Assembly: GCA_964609825.1 (NCBI GenBank)
Contig: CAZSSH010000002.1
Span: 186,001-250,000 of the forward strand
Reading direction: 5' to 3'
Length of the DNA stretch: 64,000 nt
From: CAZSSH01 sp964609825
Lineage (GTDB): Bacteria; Verrucomicrobiota; Lentisphaeria; Victivallales; Victivallaceae
Shown here: positions 51,306 to 59,880 of the stretch, piece after piece
Position numbering within the stretch: the stretch's first letter is position 1
How the letters are laid out: each line of letters starts with the position of its first letter
The notes under the pieces: generated by a model
Database searches by the model: none
The model's input: only the letters and a program-made list of their open reading frames with translations
What the model was told of the DNA's origin: nothing
Made by a program: the position numbers and the translations under genes

Positions 51306-53351
51306 ATGCAGAACTTTGGAAAAACTCTTTTGGCCGGCGTGCTTTTAAGCGGTTGCGGCTGGGTCATTGGCGGCAATCTGCCGTTTGACGCGGCGCAATT
51401 GCAAACCAAATACGGCGCCAAGGCCAAACTCGATGCAAATAACGTGATCGAGCTCCGGTTTGACCGCGCCGATTGGGATGCGGGAGTGGTACTCAATCCC
51501 GCCGCGGGCCAAAAATGGGATCTTACCGGCGGCAAATATCTCGCCGTCGACGTAAAAAATCTCTCGGACACGCGTCAGTTGCGGTTAACCATGCATATCA
51601 ACTCCGGCAGCAAAGAGGATAAAAATTTCCGCGAAGCCAACACCGGCATTGCGCTCAATCCGGGCGAAAGCCGGACCATGCGCCTGATGCTCCCCCACCG
51701 TTACATTTATCAGGTCCCGCAGGGCGGCCACGGGCTGCGGACATTGGATACGGCCAACCTTAACGCGATCACCTTTGAGATGCAGTGGCCGTTTGAGCCG
51801 GAGACCAAAGACTTGACCTATTGCCAATTGTCCGACTTGCGTTTGGAGGGCGAGCCCGACCATGCGGCCGCCGTCGCCGAGGACAAATACTTCCCCTTTA
51901 TCGACATTTACGGCCAAAACATCCATGCCGACTGGCCGGAAAAAATCAAAAGTGACTCGGATCTGGTGAAGCGCCATGCCGAGGAAGCGCAAGCCTTGGC
52001 CAATGTCGCCGCCCCCGCCGATTGGGACGAGTACGGCGGCTGGAAAAACGGGCCGGAACTCGAGGCCACCGGATATTTCCGGACTCAAAAATATGACGGC
52101 AAGTGGTTCTTTGTGGATCCGGCGGGACGGCTGTTTTGGTCGCTCGGCGTGGATGTGGTCCGTTCGCACACCGATGCCACCACGGTCAAAGACCCGGCGT
52201 GGTTTGCCCAAGAAGTGAAGAAAGGCGATGTGCTGCCCTTTACAGACACCAATTTACGCAAAAAATACGGCAAGGAAGATTACGAAAATGATTTCTTCCA
52301 ATTTGTCGTCAAACGTTTCCGGGCTTGGGGCATCAATACTTTGGGCAACTGGAGCGCCAACGAAATCATGACCATGGGACAAATGCCCTATACGTTGCAG
52401 TTGACCGACTTCAACCGCAAATTTCCGACCTTTGCCAAAAGCAACAACAAGGTCAAGTTTTACGATGTCTTTGACCCCGAGTTCGCGGCCAAGATGGGCA
52501 ACATTCTCCGCGACCGCATCGCCGCCGACCCGATGACCGCCAAGTCGGTGAACGACCCCTGGTGCATTGGCTACTTTATCGACAATGAGCTCGAGTTTGA
52601 CAAGCTCGGCGCCGCCATCGTTAAAGCATCGCCCGAGCAACCGGCCAAAATCGAGTGGTTCAAAGATTTGAGGGCGCAATACGGCACTGTCGATGGGCTC
52701 AATGCGGCCTGGGACACCACTTTTGCCGACTGGGACGCCGCCCGCGCCATGACCGAAGACGCCCGGACCGAAGCCTACAAGGCCGACAAAAAAGCGTTTT
52801 ACGCCAAATTCGTCGACCGTTACTTTGAAATCTGCCGCGAGGGGATCAAAAGCGTCGCCCCGCACCGGCTGTATCTGGGGAGCCGTTTCGTCGGCTTCAG
52901 CGCGGGCCGCCAGTCAGCTGATGTGTGGAAAGCCGCGGCCAAATACTGCGACGTGATCGGCGTCAACGTCTATGCCGCCACCATGGCCAACTGCGACACC
53001 AAAGTTTTCGGCGGCAAACCAATTTTGATCGGCGAGTTTCACTTCGGCATCTATGACCGCGGGATGTTTTCGGCCAGCTTGTGCCCGGCCGGAGCCACCC
53101 AATCCGAGCGGGCGGTTGCCTATATGCGCTTTGTCCAGGGCGCATTGACTCACCCGGATGTGGTCGGCGCTCATCACTTTCAATTTCGCGATCAGCCGCT
53201 CACCGGACGGTGGGACGGCGAAGGGTATCAAATCGGCTTTGTCGACGCGGCCGACACCCCGTACCCGGAGCTGACCCGAGTGGCCCGGGAAATCGGCGAA
53301 AATATGTACCAGTACCGAATTGACGGCAAGTTAAACAATAACATGAAATAA
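51306..53351 (+). CDS. GH50-like (beta-agarase family) lipoprotein glycoside hydrolase
   Basis: 681 residues. The signal peptide ends in a lipobox LLSGC (C17), so a lipoprotein is expected. Residues ~25-185 form a beta-rich, carbohydrate-binding-like domain; residues ~240-670 form a (beta/alpha)8 catalytic domain. Likely acid/base is E428 in GYFIDNELEF, and likely nucleophile is E577 in ILIGEFHFG, the clan GH-A arrangement. DGKWFFVDPAGRLFWSLGVD and FRAWGINTLGNWS resemble GH50. Agar cleavage is not assured in this lineage; another galactan is possible. A strong AGGAAAGGA site precedes the ATG. Confidence 0.78.
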   Translation: MQNFGKTLLAGVLLSGCGWVIGGNLPFDAAQLQTKYGAKAKLDANNVIELRFDRADWDAGVVLNPAAGQKWDLTGGKYLAVDVKNLSDTRQLRLTMHINSGSKEDKNFREANTGIALNPGESRTMRLMLPHRYIYQVPQGGHGLRTLDTANLNAITFEMQWPFEPETKDLTYCQLSDLRLEGEPDHAAAVAEDKYFPFIDIYGQNIHADWPEKIKSDSDLVKRHAEEAQALANVAAPADWDEYGGWKNGPELEATGYFRTQKYDGKWFFVDPAGRLFWSLGVDVVRSHTDATTVKDPAWFAQEVKKGDVLPFTDTNLRKKYGKEDYENDFFQFVVKRFRAWGINTLGNWSANEIMTMGQMPYTLQLTDFNRKFPTFAKSNNKVKFYDVFDPEFAAKMGNILRDRIAADPMTAKSVNDPWCIGYFIDNELEFDKLGAAIVKASPEQPAKIEWFKDLRAQYGTVDGLNAAWDTTFADWDAARAMTEDARTEAYKADKKAFYAKFVDRYFEICREGIKSVAPHRLYLGSRFVGFSAGRQSADVWKAAAKYCDVIGVNVYAATMANCDTKVFGGKPILIGEFHFGIYDRGMFSASLCPAGATQSERAVAYMRFVQGALTHPDVVGAHHFQFRDQPLTGRWDGEGYQIGFVDAADTPYPELTRVAREIGENMYQYRIDGKLNNNMK

Positions 53352-53368
53352 CCCAGGAGGAAGTAATT

Positions 53369-54112
53369 ATGCGTAAATTTTTTACACTCATCGAGCTCTT
53401 GGTCGTGATCGCGATCATCGCGATTTTGGCCTCGATGCTGCTCCCGGCGCTTAACAAAGCCCGCGACCGGGCCAAGGACATCAATTGCGTCAGCCGCAAC
53501 AAACAAATCGGTGCGGCCAGCGCCATGTATGTCGACGACAACCAAGGGTATCTGGTCTTTACCCCGACCACTGCCGCTGACGGCGGCGACACTTTGTTTG
53601 CCAACTCCCGGAAATCGATCCCCTTTATGCTGCAAAGCTATATGGGAAAAACCACCCCCGCCGGCAACAACGAGCGCGCCGACAAACAGTGGGAGTGCCC
53701 GCGCCTCCTCAATTACGGGCCCTATACCACCACCTTTTACTGCGGCAAATGGTTCAACGGTTACTTGTGGCACAACAAAGCAGGTACAGCGAGCCGCAAA
53801 CCCTCCAGTGTCAAAGACGCCTCGCGCAAGATCCTGTTGATGGATACTTTGGTCACCACCTCGGCCGGGAGCAACAACAACGAAAAGATGTTTTTCCGCC
53901 CCAGCCGCGACAACTCGCGCGACTCGAGCTTCTCGCCGGCCGACCGCGACGGTGCGCACGGCAACAACAACGGCGCCCTGTTCCTCGACGGTCACGCCGC
54001 CAACCTGATGCGCGGCGACTGGATGGACAGCAGCAACACCAAGCTCAACAATACCCGCTTCAACCCGCAGGAAGCCTTTCAAAAAGGGGCGGTGGGAGCG
54101 ATTGCAAATTAG
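53369..54112 (+). CDS. type II pseudopilin-like protein with H-x9-DG motif
   Basis: 247 residues. The prepilin leader is very short (MRK) and is followed by FTLIELLVVIAIIAILASM, the class III signal cleaved by a prepilin peptidase. The rest is soluble, ending with HGNNNGALFLDGH, the H-x9-DG motif. Such proteins occur in dozens of copies in Lentisphaerota, Verrucomicrobiota and Planctomycetota; their function is not established, but they are thought to be secretion-system or surface components. AGGAGG precedes the ATG. It is encoded 17 bases after the glycoside hydrolase, suggesting surface polysaccharide handling. Confidence 0.93.
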   Translation: MRKFFTLIELLVVIAIIAILASMLLPALNKARDRAKDINCVSRNKQIGAASAMYVDDNQGYLVFTPTTAADGGDTLFANSRKSIPFMLQSYMGKTTPAGNNERADKQWECPRLLNYGPYTTTFYCGKWFNGYLWHNKAGTASRKPSSVKDASRKILLMDTLVTTSAGSNNNEKMFFRPSRDNSRDSSFSPADRDGAHGNNNGALFLDGHAANLMRGDWMDSSNTKLNNTRFNPQEAFQKGAVGAIAN

Positions 54113-54135
54113 CAAATGGCATGCTATATTGTCAC

Positions 54136-54162
54136 AACGGCGGTCGTCGGGCCGCCGTTTTT
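54136..54162 (+). terminator. intrinsic terminator after the pseudopilin gene
   Basis: AACGGCGG (54136-54143) pairs with CCGCCGTT (54152-54159) around an eight-base loop, followed by TTTTT. It would end or attenuate the transcript from the hydrolase/pseudopilin genes before the transporter gene. Confidence 0.8.
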
Positions 54163-54204
54163 GACAGCCGTTCAAGATAACGTTACCACAAAAGAAAGGC
54201 AGAC

Positions 54205-56511
54205 ATGAGTATTGTCGACTGGCTGATTATGACCGTGCCCTTGCTGGGGATTATCTGGCTCGCGTTTTACTGCAAGCGGTATGTCCGGGGCATCGCCGAT
54301 TTTTTGGCCGCCGGGCGGGTGGCCGGACGCTATGTTATTTGTGTCGGCGACATGCAGGCGGCGCTGTCGGTCATCACCTTGGTGGCACTCTGCGAGCAGG
54401 AGTATCTCTGCGGACTCGCCATCGGTTTTTGGAGCAAAGTCAGCATCCCCATCAGTATTTTCATGTCGTTGACCGGTTACGTCTTATACCGCTACCGGCA
54501 AACCAAAGCATTGTCTTTGGGACAATTTTTGGAGACGCGCTACAACCGCCCCTTGCGTATCATCGCCTCCTCGATACGGACGGTGGCCGAAATGATGACC
54601 AACGCAATCGGCCCGGCGGTGGCGGCACGCTTTTTTCTCTACTTTTTGGGCATCCCGGCCTATGTCAGCTGCTTTGGGTTCAACATCCCCACTTATGCGC
54701 TCACGGTGCTTATTCTATTGATTTTGGCATTGACGCTGGTTTGGCCGGGGGGGCGCATTTCATTGTTGGTCACCGATGCGTTGCAAGGCTTGATGAGCTA
54801 CCCGATTTTTGTGATTTTCAGCTGCTTTGTCCTGAGTGAAATCTCGTGGAACAGCGACGTCGTCCCGGTGATGATGGACCGCGTCCGGGGCGAGAGCTTC
54901 CTCAACCCGAGCGATATTCAAAACCTGCGCGAATTCAATCTCTTCGCCCTTCTGGTCACTATGTTCGGCAACGTGCTCAACCGCGGCGCCTGGATCGGCA
55001 ACGACACCTCCGCCTCGGGGCGCACGCCGCACGAGCAAAAGATGGCGGGCGTCCTCGGTGCGTGGCGTAACGGCTTCTCGTGGCTGATGATGACCTTGCT
55101 GGCATTATTTATCATTACCGTAATGCATGCGGCCAAATTCAAAGACGAGGCGCGTGATATCCGCGTCAAAATTATCAGCCGCGTGATCAGCGAAACGGTA
55201 CCGGATCCGGCGGTCCGCGACGCCATCAATACCAAACTCTCAACGCTGCCGCCGGCCATCCACACCATCGGCGTCGATGAGCCCTACTCCAAAAAATCCA
55301 ACCCCGACACCGATTTTTTGGACGCGGTGCATAATCAATTAAAAGCCGTCGCCGAAAAACGCATCGCCGAAAAGGGCCTCAACCCGGCCGGACTGGAAGC
55401 CGCCGAAATCCGCGGGACGGAAAACGGCGTCTTTCAGCAGACCCGGACGCTGTATTACCAGATGATGGGTCCCTCGCTCCTTAAAAGCAAGCTTCCGGTC
55501 GGGATTGCCGGGCTCTTTTTGCTGTTGATGCTGATGCTTTTGTTGTCCACCGACGACAGCCGGATTTTTAACGCCTCGGCAACCTTGGTGCAGGACGTCG
55601 TTATGCCGTTTCGCAAACGCCCGTTTGAGCTCAAAGAGCACTTGGCCTGGCTGCGCGGGATGTCGGCGGCGGTCTGCGGATTTTTCTTTTTCGCCTCGAT
55701 CTTTTTTGCGCAGCTTGACTACATCAACATGTTTGTGAGCATCATGTGCTCGCTGTGGCTGGGGGCGGCCGGGCCGATCATGCTGGGAGGACTTTACACC
55801 CGCTGGGGCAACACCACCGGCGCCTTTGCGGCATTGCTGTTCGGCTCCGGGACGGCGGTGACGGGGCTCTTTTGCCAGCGCAACTGGGCGGAGACGATTT
55901 ACCCTTATTTGGAGAGCAGCGGCTATCTGCAATACGTGGGGCTGGTCTTTGACAAAGTAACTTTATGGTGTTCGCCGATCGTGGTCTGGGAGATGAGCGC
56001 CCACAAGTTTCCGATCAACTCTTTTGAAATCTACTTTTTGGCGGCGACTTTAGGCATCGGCGGCTATGTGGCAGGCTCGCTTTTGACCTACCGCAAACCC
56101 TATAATCTTGACAAACTTTTGCATCGCGGCGAATACGCCGAGGCGGCGGTCTCCCCCGAGTCGGCCTGGACCTGGCGCAATGTCTACTCCAAATTGATCG
56201 GCATCACCTCCGAGTATACGCGCGGCGACAAAATCATCGCCTGGAGCGTTTTCTTTTACGCGATTGTCTACCAGTTTTTGATCGCCTTTGTCGGGGTATT
56301 GATCTGGAATCTGATTTCGCCGTGGCCCGCCCACTGGTGGAGCTTTTATTTTTACTTTACCATTGTGGTGGTGGGTCTGGTGGTCGGCGCGGTGTCAACG
56401 GTGTGGTTTATGTGGGGCGGAACGCTTGATCTTTTTCGCCTCTTCCGCGACCTTGCCGCCCGCAAAGAGGACCCGACTGACGACGGCTGGGTGGAGAAGG
56501 AAAAAGAATAA
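54205..56511 (+). CDS. sodium:solute symporter (SSS) family transporter
   Basis: 768 residues with about 14-15 membrane helices. Early helices have IADFLAAGRVAGRYVICVGDMQAAL and ALSLGQFLETRYNR, the SSS fold (LeuT-type) pattern. A ~130-residue hydrophilic insertion (about 310-425) between helices and a long charged C-terminal tail make it larger than SGLT-type members (~550-650). It would import a sugar or sugar derivative with Na+. It follows the hydrolase and pseudopilin genes, with a terminator between, and is likely under the same LacI-family control. An ATAACGTTA-like palindrome lies at 54177-54185. Confidence 0.88.
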   Translation: MSIVDWLIMTVPLLGIIWLAFYCKRYVRGIADFLAAGRVAGRYVICVGDMQAALSVITLVALCEQEYLCGLAIGFWSKVSIPISIFMSLTGYVLYRYRQTKALSLGQFLETRYNRPLRIIASSIRTVAEMMTNAIGPAVAARFFLYFLGIPAYVSCFGFNIPTYALTVLILLILALTLVWPGGRISLLVTDALQGLMSYPIFVIFSCFVLSEISWNSDVVPVMMDRVRGESFLNPSDIQNLREFNLFALLVTMFGNVLNRGAWIGNDTSASGRTPHEQKMAGVLGAWRNGFSWLMMTLLALFIITVMHAAKFKDEARDIRVKIISRVISETVPDPAVRDAINTKLSTLPPAIHTIGVDEPYSKKSNPDTDFLDAVHNQLKAVAEKRIAEKGLNPAGLEAAEIRGTENGVFQQTRTLYYQMMGPSLLKSKLPVGIAGLFLLLMLMLLLSTDDSRIFNASATLVQDVVMPFRKRPFELKEHLAWLRGMSAAVCGFFFFASIFFAQLDYINMFVSIMCSLWLGAAGPIMLGGLYTRWGNTTGAFAALLFGSGTAVTGLFCQRNWAETIYPYLESSGYLQYVGLVFDKVTLWCSPIVVWEMSAHKFPINSFEIYFLAATLGIGGYVAGSLLTYRKPYNLDKLLHRGEYAEAAVSPESAWTWRNVYSKLIGITSEYTRGDKIIAWSVFFYAIVYQFLIAFVGVLIWNLISPWPAHWWSFYFYFTIVVVGLVVGAVSTVWFMWGGTLDLFRLFRDLAARKEDPTDDGWVEKEKE

Positions 56512-56526
56512 AAAAAACAAAATTAA

Positions 56527-56556
56527 CGTGATATATTATTTTCCCGTGATATATTA
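56527..56556 (+). repeat. two identical 12-base direct repeats
   Basis: CGTGATATATTA occurs at 56527-56538 and again at 56545-56556, an 18-base period. They lie just upstream of a promoter-like sequence with a palindrome. They may be tandem binding sites for an activator. Confidence 0.5.
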
Positions 56557-56560
56557 ACCT

Positions 56561-56589
56561 TTGACGGCAATGAGACGGTCTCATGCATA
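56561..56589 (+). promoter_or_regulatory. candidate promoter with an operator-like palindrome in its spacer
   Basis: TTGACG (56561-56566), 17 bases and a weak TGCATA (56584-56589). The spacer contains a perfect 13-base palindrome TGAGACGGTCTCA (56571-56583). A regulator bound there would sit between the -35 and -10 boxes. It is about 25 bases upstream of the small membrane protein ATG. Confidence 0.45.
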
Positions 56590-56613
56590 ACAACCAAAAT
56601 GGGGGATGATATC

Positions 56614-56997
56614 ATGGAAGTGATCGGTTTTTTGGCGGCGTTGGCGATCGTGATTTTTTTTCTGACTGCATTGGGCAAAATCTTTGCCAAGGCCGGCCGC
56701 AACCCGTGGCTGGTGCTGATCCCTGTTTATAACGCGATTGTCCTGTTGCAGATTGCCGGATTCTCCGGCTGGTATATTTTGCTGGCATTGGTTCCCGGAG
56801 TCGGCGGGATCGTGGTGGCAATCATGCAGTGCGTCGGCCTGGCCAGCAAATTCGGCAAGGGCGCCGGTTACACTTTGGGGTTGTTTTTCCTCCCGATTAT
56901 CTTTGTCCCGATTTTGGGCTTCGGCGATGCGCAATACGGTGCGGATATGCTGCCGACGGAGGAAACTTCCGGTCAACCACCCCCGCAGCAACCATAA
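56614..56997 (+). CDS. small polytopic membrane protein (DUF5684-like)
   Basis: 127 residues with about three to four hydrophobic segments (about 4-20, 35-55, 58-75 and 88-105) and a Gln/Pro-rich soluble tail. The segment AKAGRNPWLVLIPVYNAIVLLQIAG resembles the DUF5684 family of small membrane proteins sometimes found near signal peptidases; the function is unknown. The ATG at 56614 follows GGGGGA; a start five codons earlier is possible. A strong bidirectional-looking terminator follows. Confidence 0.7.
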   Translation: MEVIGFLAALAIVIFFLTALGKIFAKAGRNPWLVLIPVYNAIVLLQIAGFSGWYILLALVPGVGGIVVAIMQCVGLASKFGKGAGYTLGLFFLPIIFVPILGFGDAQYGADMLPTEETSGQPPPQQP

Positions 56998-57014
56998 TTT
57001 TTCGGGCATAAAAG

Positions 57015-57048
57015 CGACGGCGTCCAGCGGGATGCCGTCGTTTTTTTT
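57015..57048 (+). terminator. intrinsic terminator after the small membrane protein gene
   Basis: An 11-bp stem, CGACGGCGTCC (57015-57025) with GGATGCCGTCG (57030-57040), one G-U pair, a four-base loop, then eight Ts (57041-57048). The T run overlaps the last bases of hsdM, which converges from the other side. Confidence 0.92.
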
Positions 57049-58639
57049 ACGGCAATGGCGGCAAACCGAGTTCATTTAAAAACTCGTTGTGTTTTGCGAG
57101 CGCGGCCAGCCGTGCCTTCTCCCAATCATCGAGCTCTGTTTGTACTTCGCTCAAAATGATTTGTTTCTCCGCGACGGCGGTGTTGATATACCTTGTGATG
57201 TTTAAATTGTAATCATTGCGGGCGATTTCATCGAGCGAAACCCGGCGGGAGTAGCGCTCCAGCTCTTGGCGGTACTGATACGTTTCGACAATCCTGGCGA
57301 TATGCTCGGGCAAGAGCACGTTTTGGCGCTTGCCCTTTTCAAAAAATTCACTCGCATTGATGAATAAAACATCGTCCTCTTTTTTGCACTTTTTGAGTAC
57401 CAAAATGCAAACCGGGATCCCGGTGGAGAAAAAGAGATTGGCGGGCAGCCCGATGATGGTGTCGATATTGCCGTCGGTCAGCAATTTTTTACGGATGTTG
57501 AGCTCGGCGCCGCCGCGAAAGAGGACGCCGTGCGGCAGGATGATCGCCATCGTGCCCTCGTCGGCGAGGAAGTGAAAGCCGTGGAGGAGAAAGGCGAAAT
57601 CGGCCGCCGATTTGGGCGCAAGCCCGTAATTTTTAAAGCGGAAATCCTCGCCCATGGCCGCGGTCGGATCCCAGCGATAGCTGAAAGGGGGATTGGCCAC
57701 CACCGCGTCAAAGACGATTTTTTTGGCCGGGTTGGCCTCGCGGAGAAGCTCCCAGTCGTTGGTCAGCGAGTCGCCGTGAAAAATCTCAAACTCGGAGTCT
57801 TTGACCCCGTGCAGCAGCATATTCATCCGCGCCAGGTTATAGGTGGTGATGTTTTTTTCCTGCCCGAAGATTTTGCCGACGCCGCGCGGCCCGAGCTGAT
57901 TGCGGACATTAAGGAGCAGCGACCCGGAGCCGCAAGCGAAGTCAAAGACTCTTGCCAGATGGCTTTTTTTGCCGGTGGCCGGGTCCTGACTGTCAAGGGT
58001 AACGATCTCGGACAAAATGGTGGAGATCGTCTGCGGGGTATAAAACTCGCCCGCCTTTTTGCCGGAACCGGCGGCAAACTGGCCGATCAGATACTCGTAA
58101 GCGTCGCCCAGGGTATCGCTGGCAGAGGAGAAGTCGGCGATGCCCTCGGCGATTTTGGAGATGATGGTGCACAATTTGGCGTTGCGCTCGGTGTAATTTT
58201 TGCCCAATTTATCCGAGGAGAGATTGATTTCGGAGAAAAGCCCGCCGAAGGTGCTCTCAAAGGACTCGTTTTCGATGTAATGAAAGCCGTCATTGAGAGT
58301 ATTTAACAGCTCCGGGTCCTGCGTCCGGGCCATCTCGGCAATGCCGCTCCACAAATATTGGGGTTTAATGACATAATGAATCTTGCGGCGCATCAGCTTC
58401 TCAAAGTCAACGATATCATTGCCGTTGGCGGCATACCAGTCCTGGAGCGGGGCGCCGGTCGCCGGATAGTCGGAGCCCAGCTCTTTTTTGGCGGCGGCCT
58501 GATAATTGTCGGAGAGATAGCGTAAAAACAAAAAGGAGAGCATATAATCGCGAAAATCGTCGGCGCTCATGGCCCCGCGCAATTGGTCGGCGACGCCCCA
58601 CAGTGTTTTTCCCAGTTGTTGTTGCTCGACAGCGGTCAT
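57047..58639 (-). CDS. hsdM: type I restriction-modification system methylation subunit HsdM
   Basis: 530 residues. It methylates adenine at the N6 position within the bipartite site chosen by HsdS and is needed for the restriction complex too. An N-terminal helical domain (~1-160) is followed by GEFYTP (197-202), the SAM loop FACGSGS (234-240) and the catalytic NPPF (316-319). A C-terminal helical tail binds HsdS. It is the last gene of the operon hsdR-hsdS-X-hsdM and overlaps X by four bases (ATGA). Confidence 0.97.
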   Translation of the reverse strand: MTAVEQQQLGKTLWGVADQLRGAMSADDFRDYMLSFLFLRYLSDNYQAAAKKELGSDYPATGAPLQDWYAANGNDIVDFEKLMRRKIHYVIKPQYLWSGIAEMARTQDPELLNTLNDGFHYIENESFESTFGGLFSEINLSSDKLGKNYTERNAKLCTIISKIAEGIADFSSASDTLGDAYEYLIGQFAAGSGKKAGEFYTPQTISTILSEIVTLDSQDPATGKKSHLARVFDFACGSGSLLLNVRNQLGPRGVGKIFGQEKNITTYNLARMNMLLHGVKDSEFEIFHGDSLTNDWELLREANPAKKIVFDAVVANPPFSYRWDPTAAMGEDFRFKNYGLAPKSAADFAFLLHGFHFLADEGTMAIILPHGVLFRGGAELNIRKKLLTDGNIDTIIGLPANLFFSTGIPVCILVLKKCKKEDDVLFINASEFFEKGKRQNVLLPEHIARIVETYQYRQELERYSRRVSLDEIARNDYNLNITRYINTAVAEKQIILSEVQTELDDWEKARLAALAKHNEFLNELGLPPLP

Positions 58640-59880
58640 TTTGTATTCGCTTTCTTAGTATCTTCGCCAAATATCTCGGGCAAATTAAATTGATATTTTC
58701 CCATAAACGCAGAGAAAACATTTTTGAATATCATTTTATTGTCTCTTACCATCTCTTTGGGCTCAAAAATGGAGTATCTGCCGTGGCTGAGCAAATTCAG
58801 CACCCGTGCGTGCAAATCCTGATCGCGGTCCTTGGGAATGCAATCCGAGAAATCATCAAAGCCGAAAAATGTGGCCGTTTTTTCCATAATGCTGCGCAAC
58901 ATATTAAAGTGATAGGTATAAAGCTGATCCGAGTCAATCGCCGTCCTTAACTCGCTGAGCATGGCGACGTGATGAAAAAACGGCGTATCGTCGGTGGCCC
59001 TCAAGCTGTAGGAGTCCGGGGTTTTGCCGCGATGGAGAAAATATTTTTTATGGGACATTTTGCCGAGCTCATTGCACATGACATTAAAGAAAAGACTGTG
59101 ATGCGAAGAGATCACGACTTTGACTTGTTTGCGGGTGGCATCGGTTGGTTGACCGTCATCATTTTGATACTGCCGCCGCAAAACTTTGGCCAAGTCACTG
59201 GCCACGGCAATCGCGTTATTGTCATCCAAAGACGAAATCGGGTCATCAATATAGAGGTAATCCACCCACGAGTACGCCTCTGCTCCGTCAATCGTCAAAT
59301 CGCAAAGCGATAAAAACACACACCAGATAAATATGTTTTCCTCGCCGCGCGATATTTTGATATCATTGACGATTTCCTCTCTGTCGCTGAAAATTGCTTC
59401 TTTTTGATCGATGACCTCTTGTTTGCCATCGATGGTTACCGTTTTTTTGCGGGTGATTATTTCTTTGTGTTTGGTGATCACTTTTCGTGAAAAGCTTACG
59501 GTCCAATTTTCGTAATCGATTTTAAAGTTAAAATCGCCGTAGCGCTCCAAATGAGAGAAAATTTTATCCTCAAGCGCCAATTGTTTGAATCCGGCGAAAA
59601 ATCGGGACCCGGAGTTGATTTTGAGCACCCGCGCGGCATTGCCCTCGAGATCGTTGTCCCAATGAAACAAGTCCTCGGTGTAGGCATTAAAGTATAAAGT
59701 ATCGCGCTCGATTTTATTTTTTCTTTTGCCGGCGTCTTTAAACTCCATGGAGAGTCTGGTTTTGCCGGTGCCGTTGTAGGCAAACAGCAAAATAAAATCC
59801 GAATCATTGAAATCGGAGCGCAACCGTTGCGCCAGACGCTTAACGCCGTTTAAATGATAAATTTTGGGTTTATCGCTCAT
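58636..59880 (-). CDS. PrrC/RloC-like ABC-type ATPase with candidate anticodon-nuclease triad
   Basis: 414 residues. The N-terminal ~270 residues form an ABC-like ATPase: Walker A AYNGTGKT (34-41), signature-like ISRGEEN (176-182), Walker B YLYIDDPISSL (208-218) and the switch H260 in VISSHHSLF. The Walker A and signature are close together without a long coiled coil, as in PrrC rather than RloC. The C-terminal part has R329-x3-E333 and H366 in NLLSHGRYS. In PrrC the nuclease triad is R320-E324-H356, with nearly the same spacing (+4, +32; here +4, +33). PrrC cuts tRNA-Lys at the anticodon when its partner restriction enzyme is inhibited. Location between hsdS and hsdM, overlapping both by four bases, fits such a partner. 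Target tRNA unknown. Confidence 0.72.
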   Translation of the reverse strand: MSDKPKIYHLNGVKRLAQRLRSDFNDSDFILLFAYNGTGKTRLSMEFKDAGKRKNKIERDTLYFNAYTEDLFHWDNDLEGNAARVLKINSGSRFFAGFKQLALEDKIFSHLERYGDFNFKIDYENWTVSFSRKVITKHKEIITRKKTVTIDGKQEVIDQKEAIFSDREEIVNDIKISRGEENIFIWCVFLSLCDLTIDGAEAYSWVDYLYIDDPISSLDDNNAIAVASDLAKVLRRQYQNDDGQPTDATRKQVKVVISSHHSLFFNVMCNELGKMSHKKYFLHRGKTPDSYSLRATDDTPFFHHVAMLSELRTAIDSDQLYTYHFNMLRSIMEKTATFFGFDDFSDCIPKDRDQDLHARVLNLLSHGRYSIFEPKEMVRDNKMIFKNVFSAFMGKYQFNLPEIFGEDTKKANTK

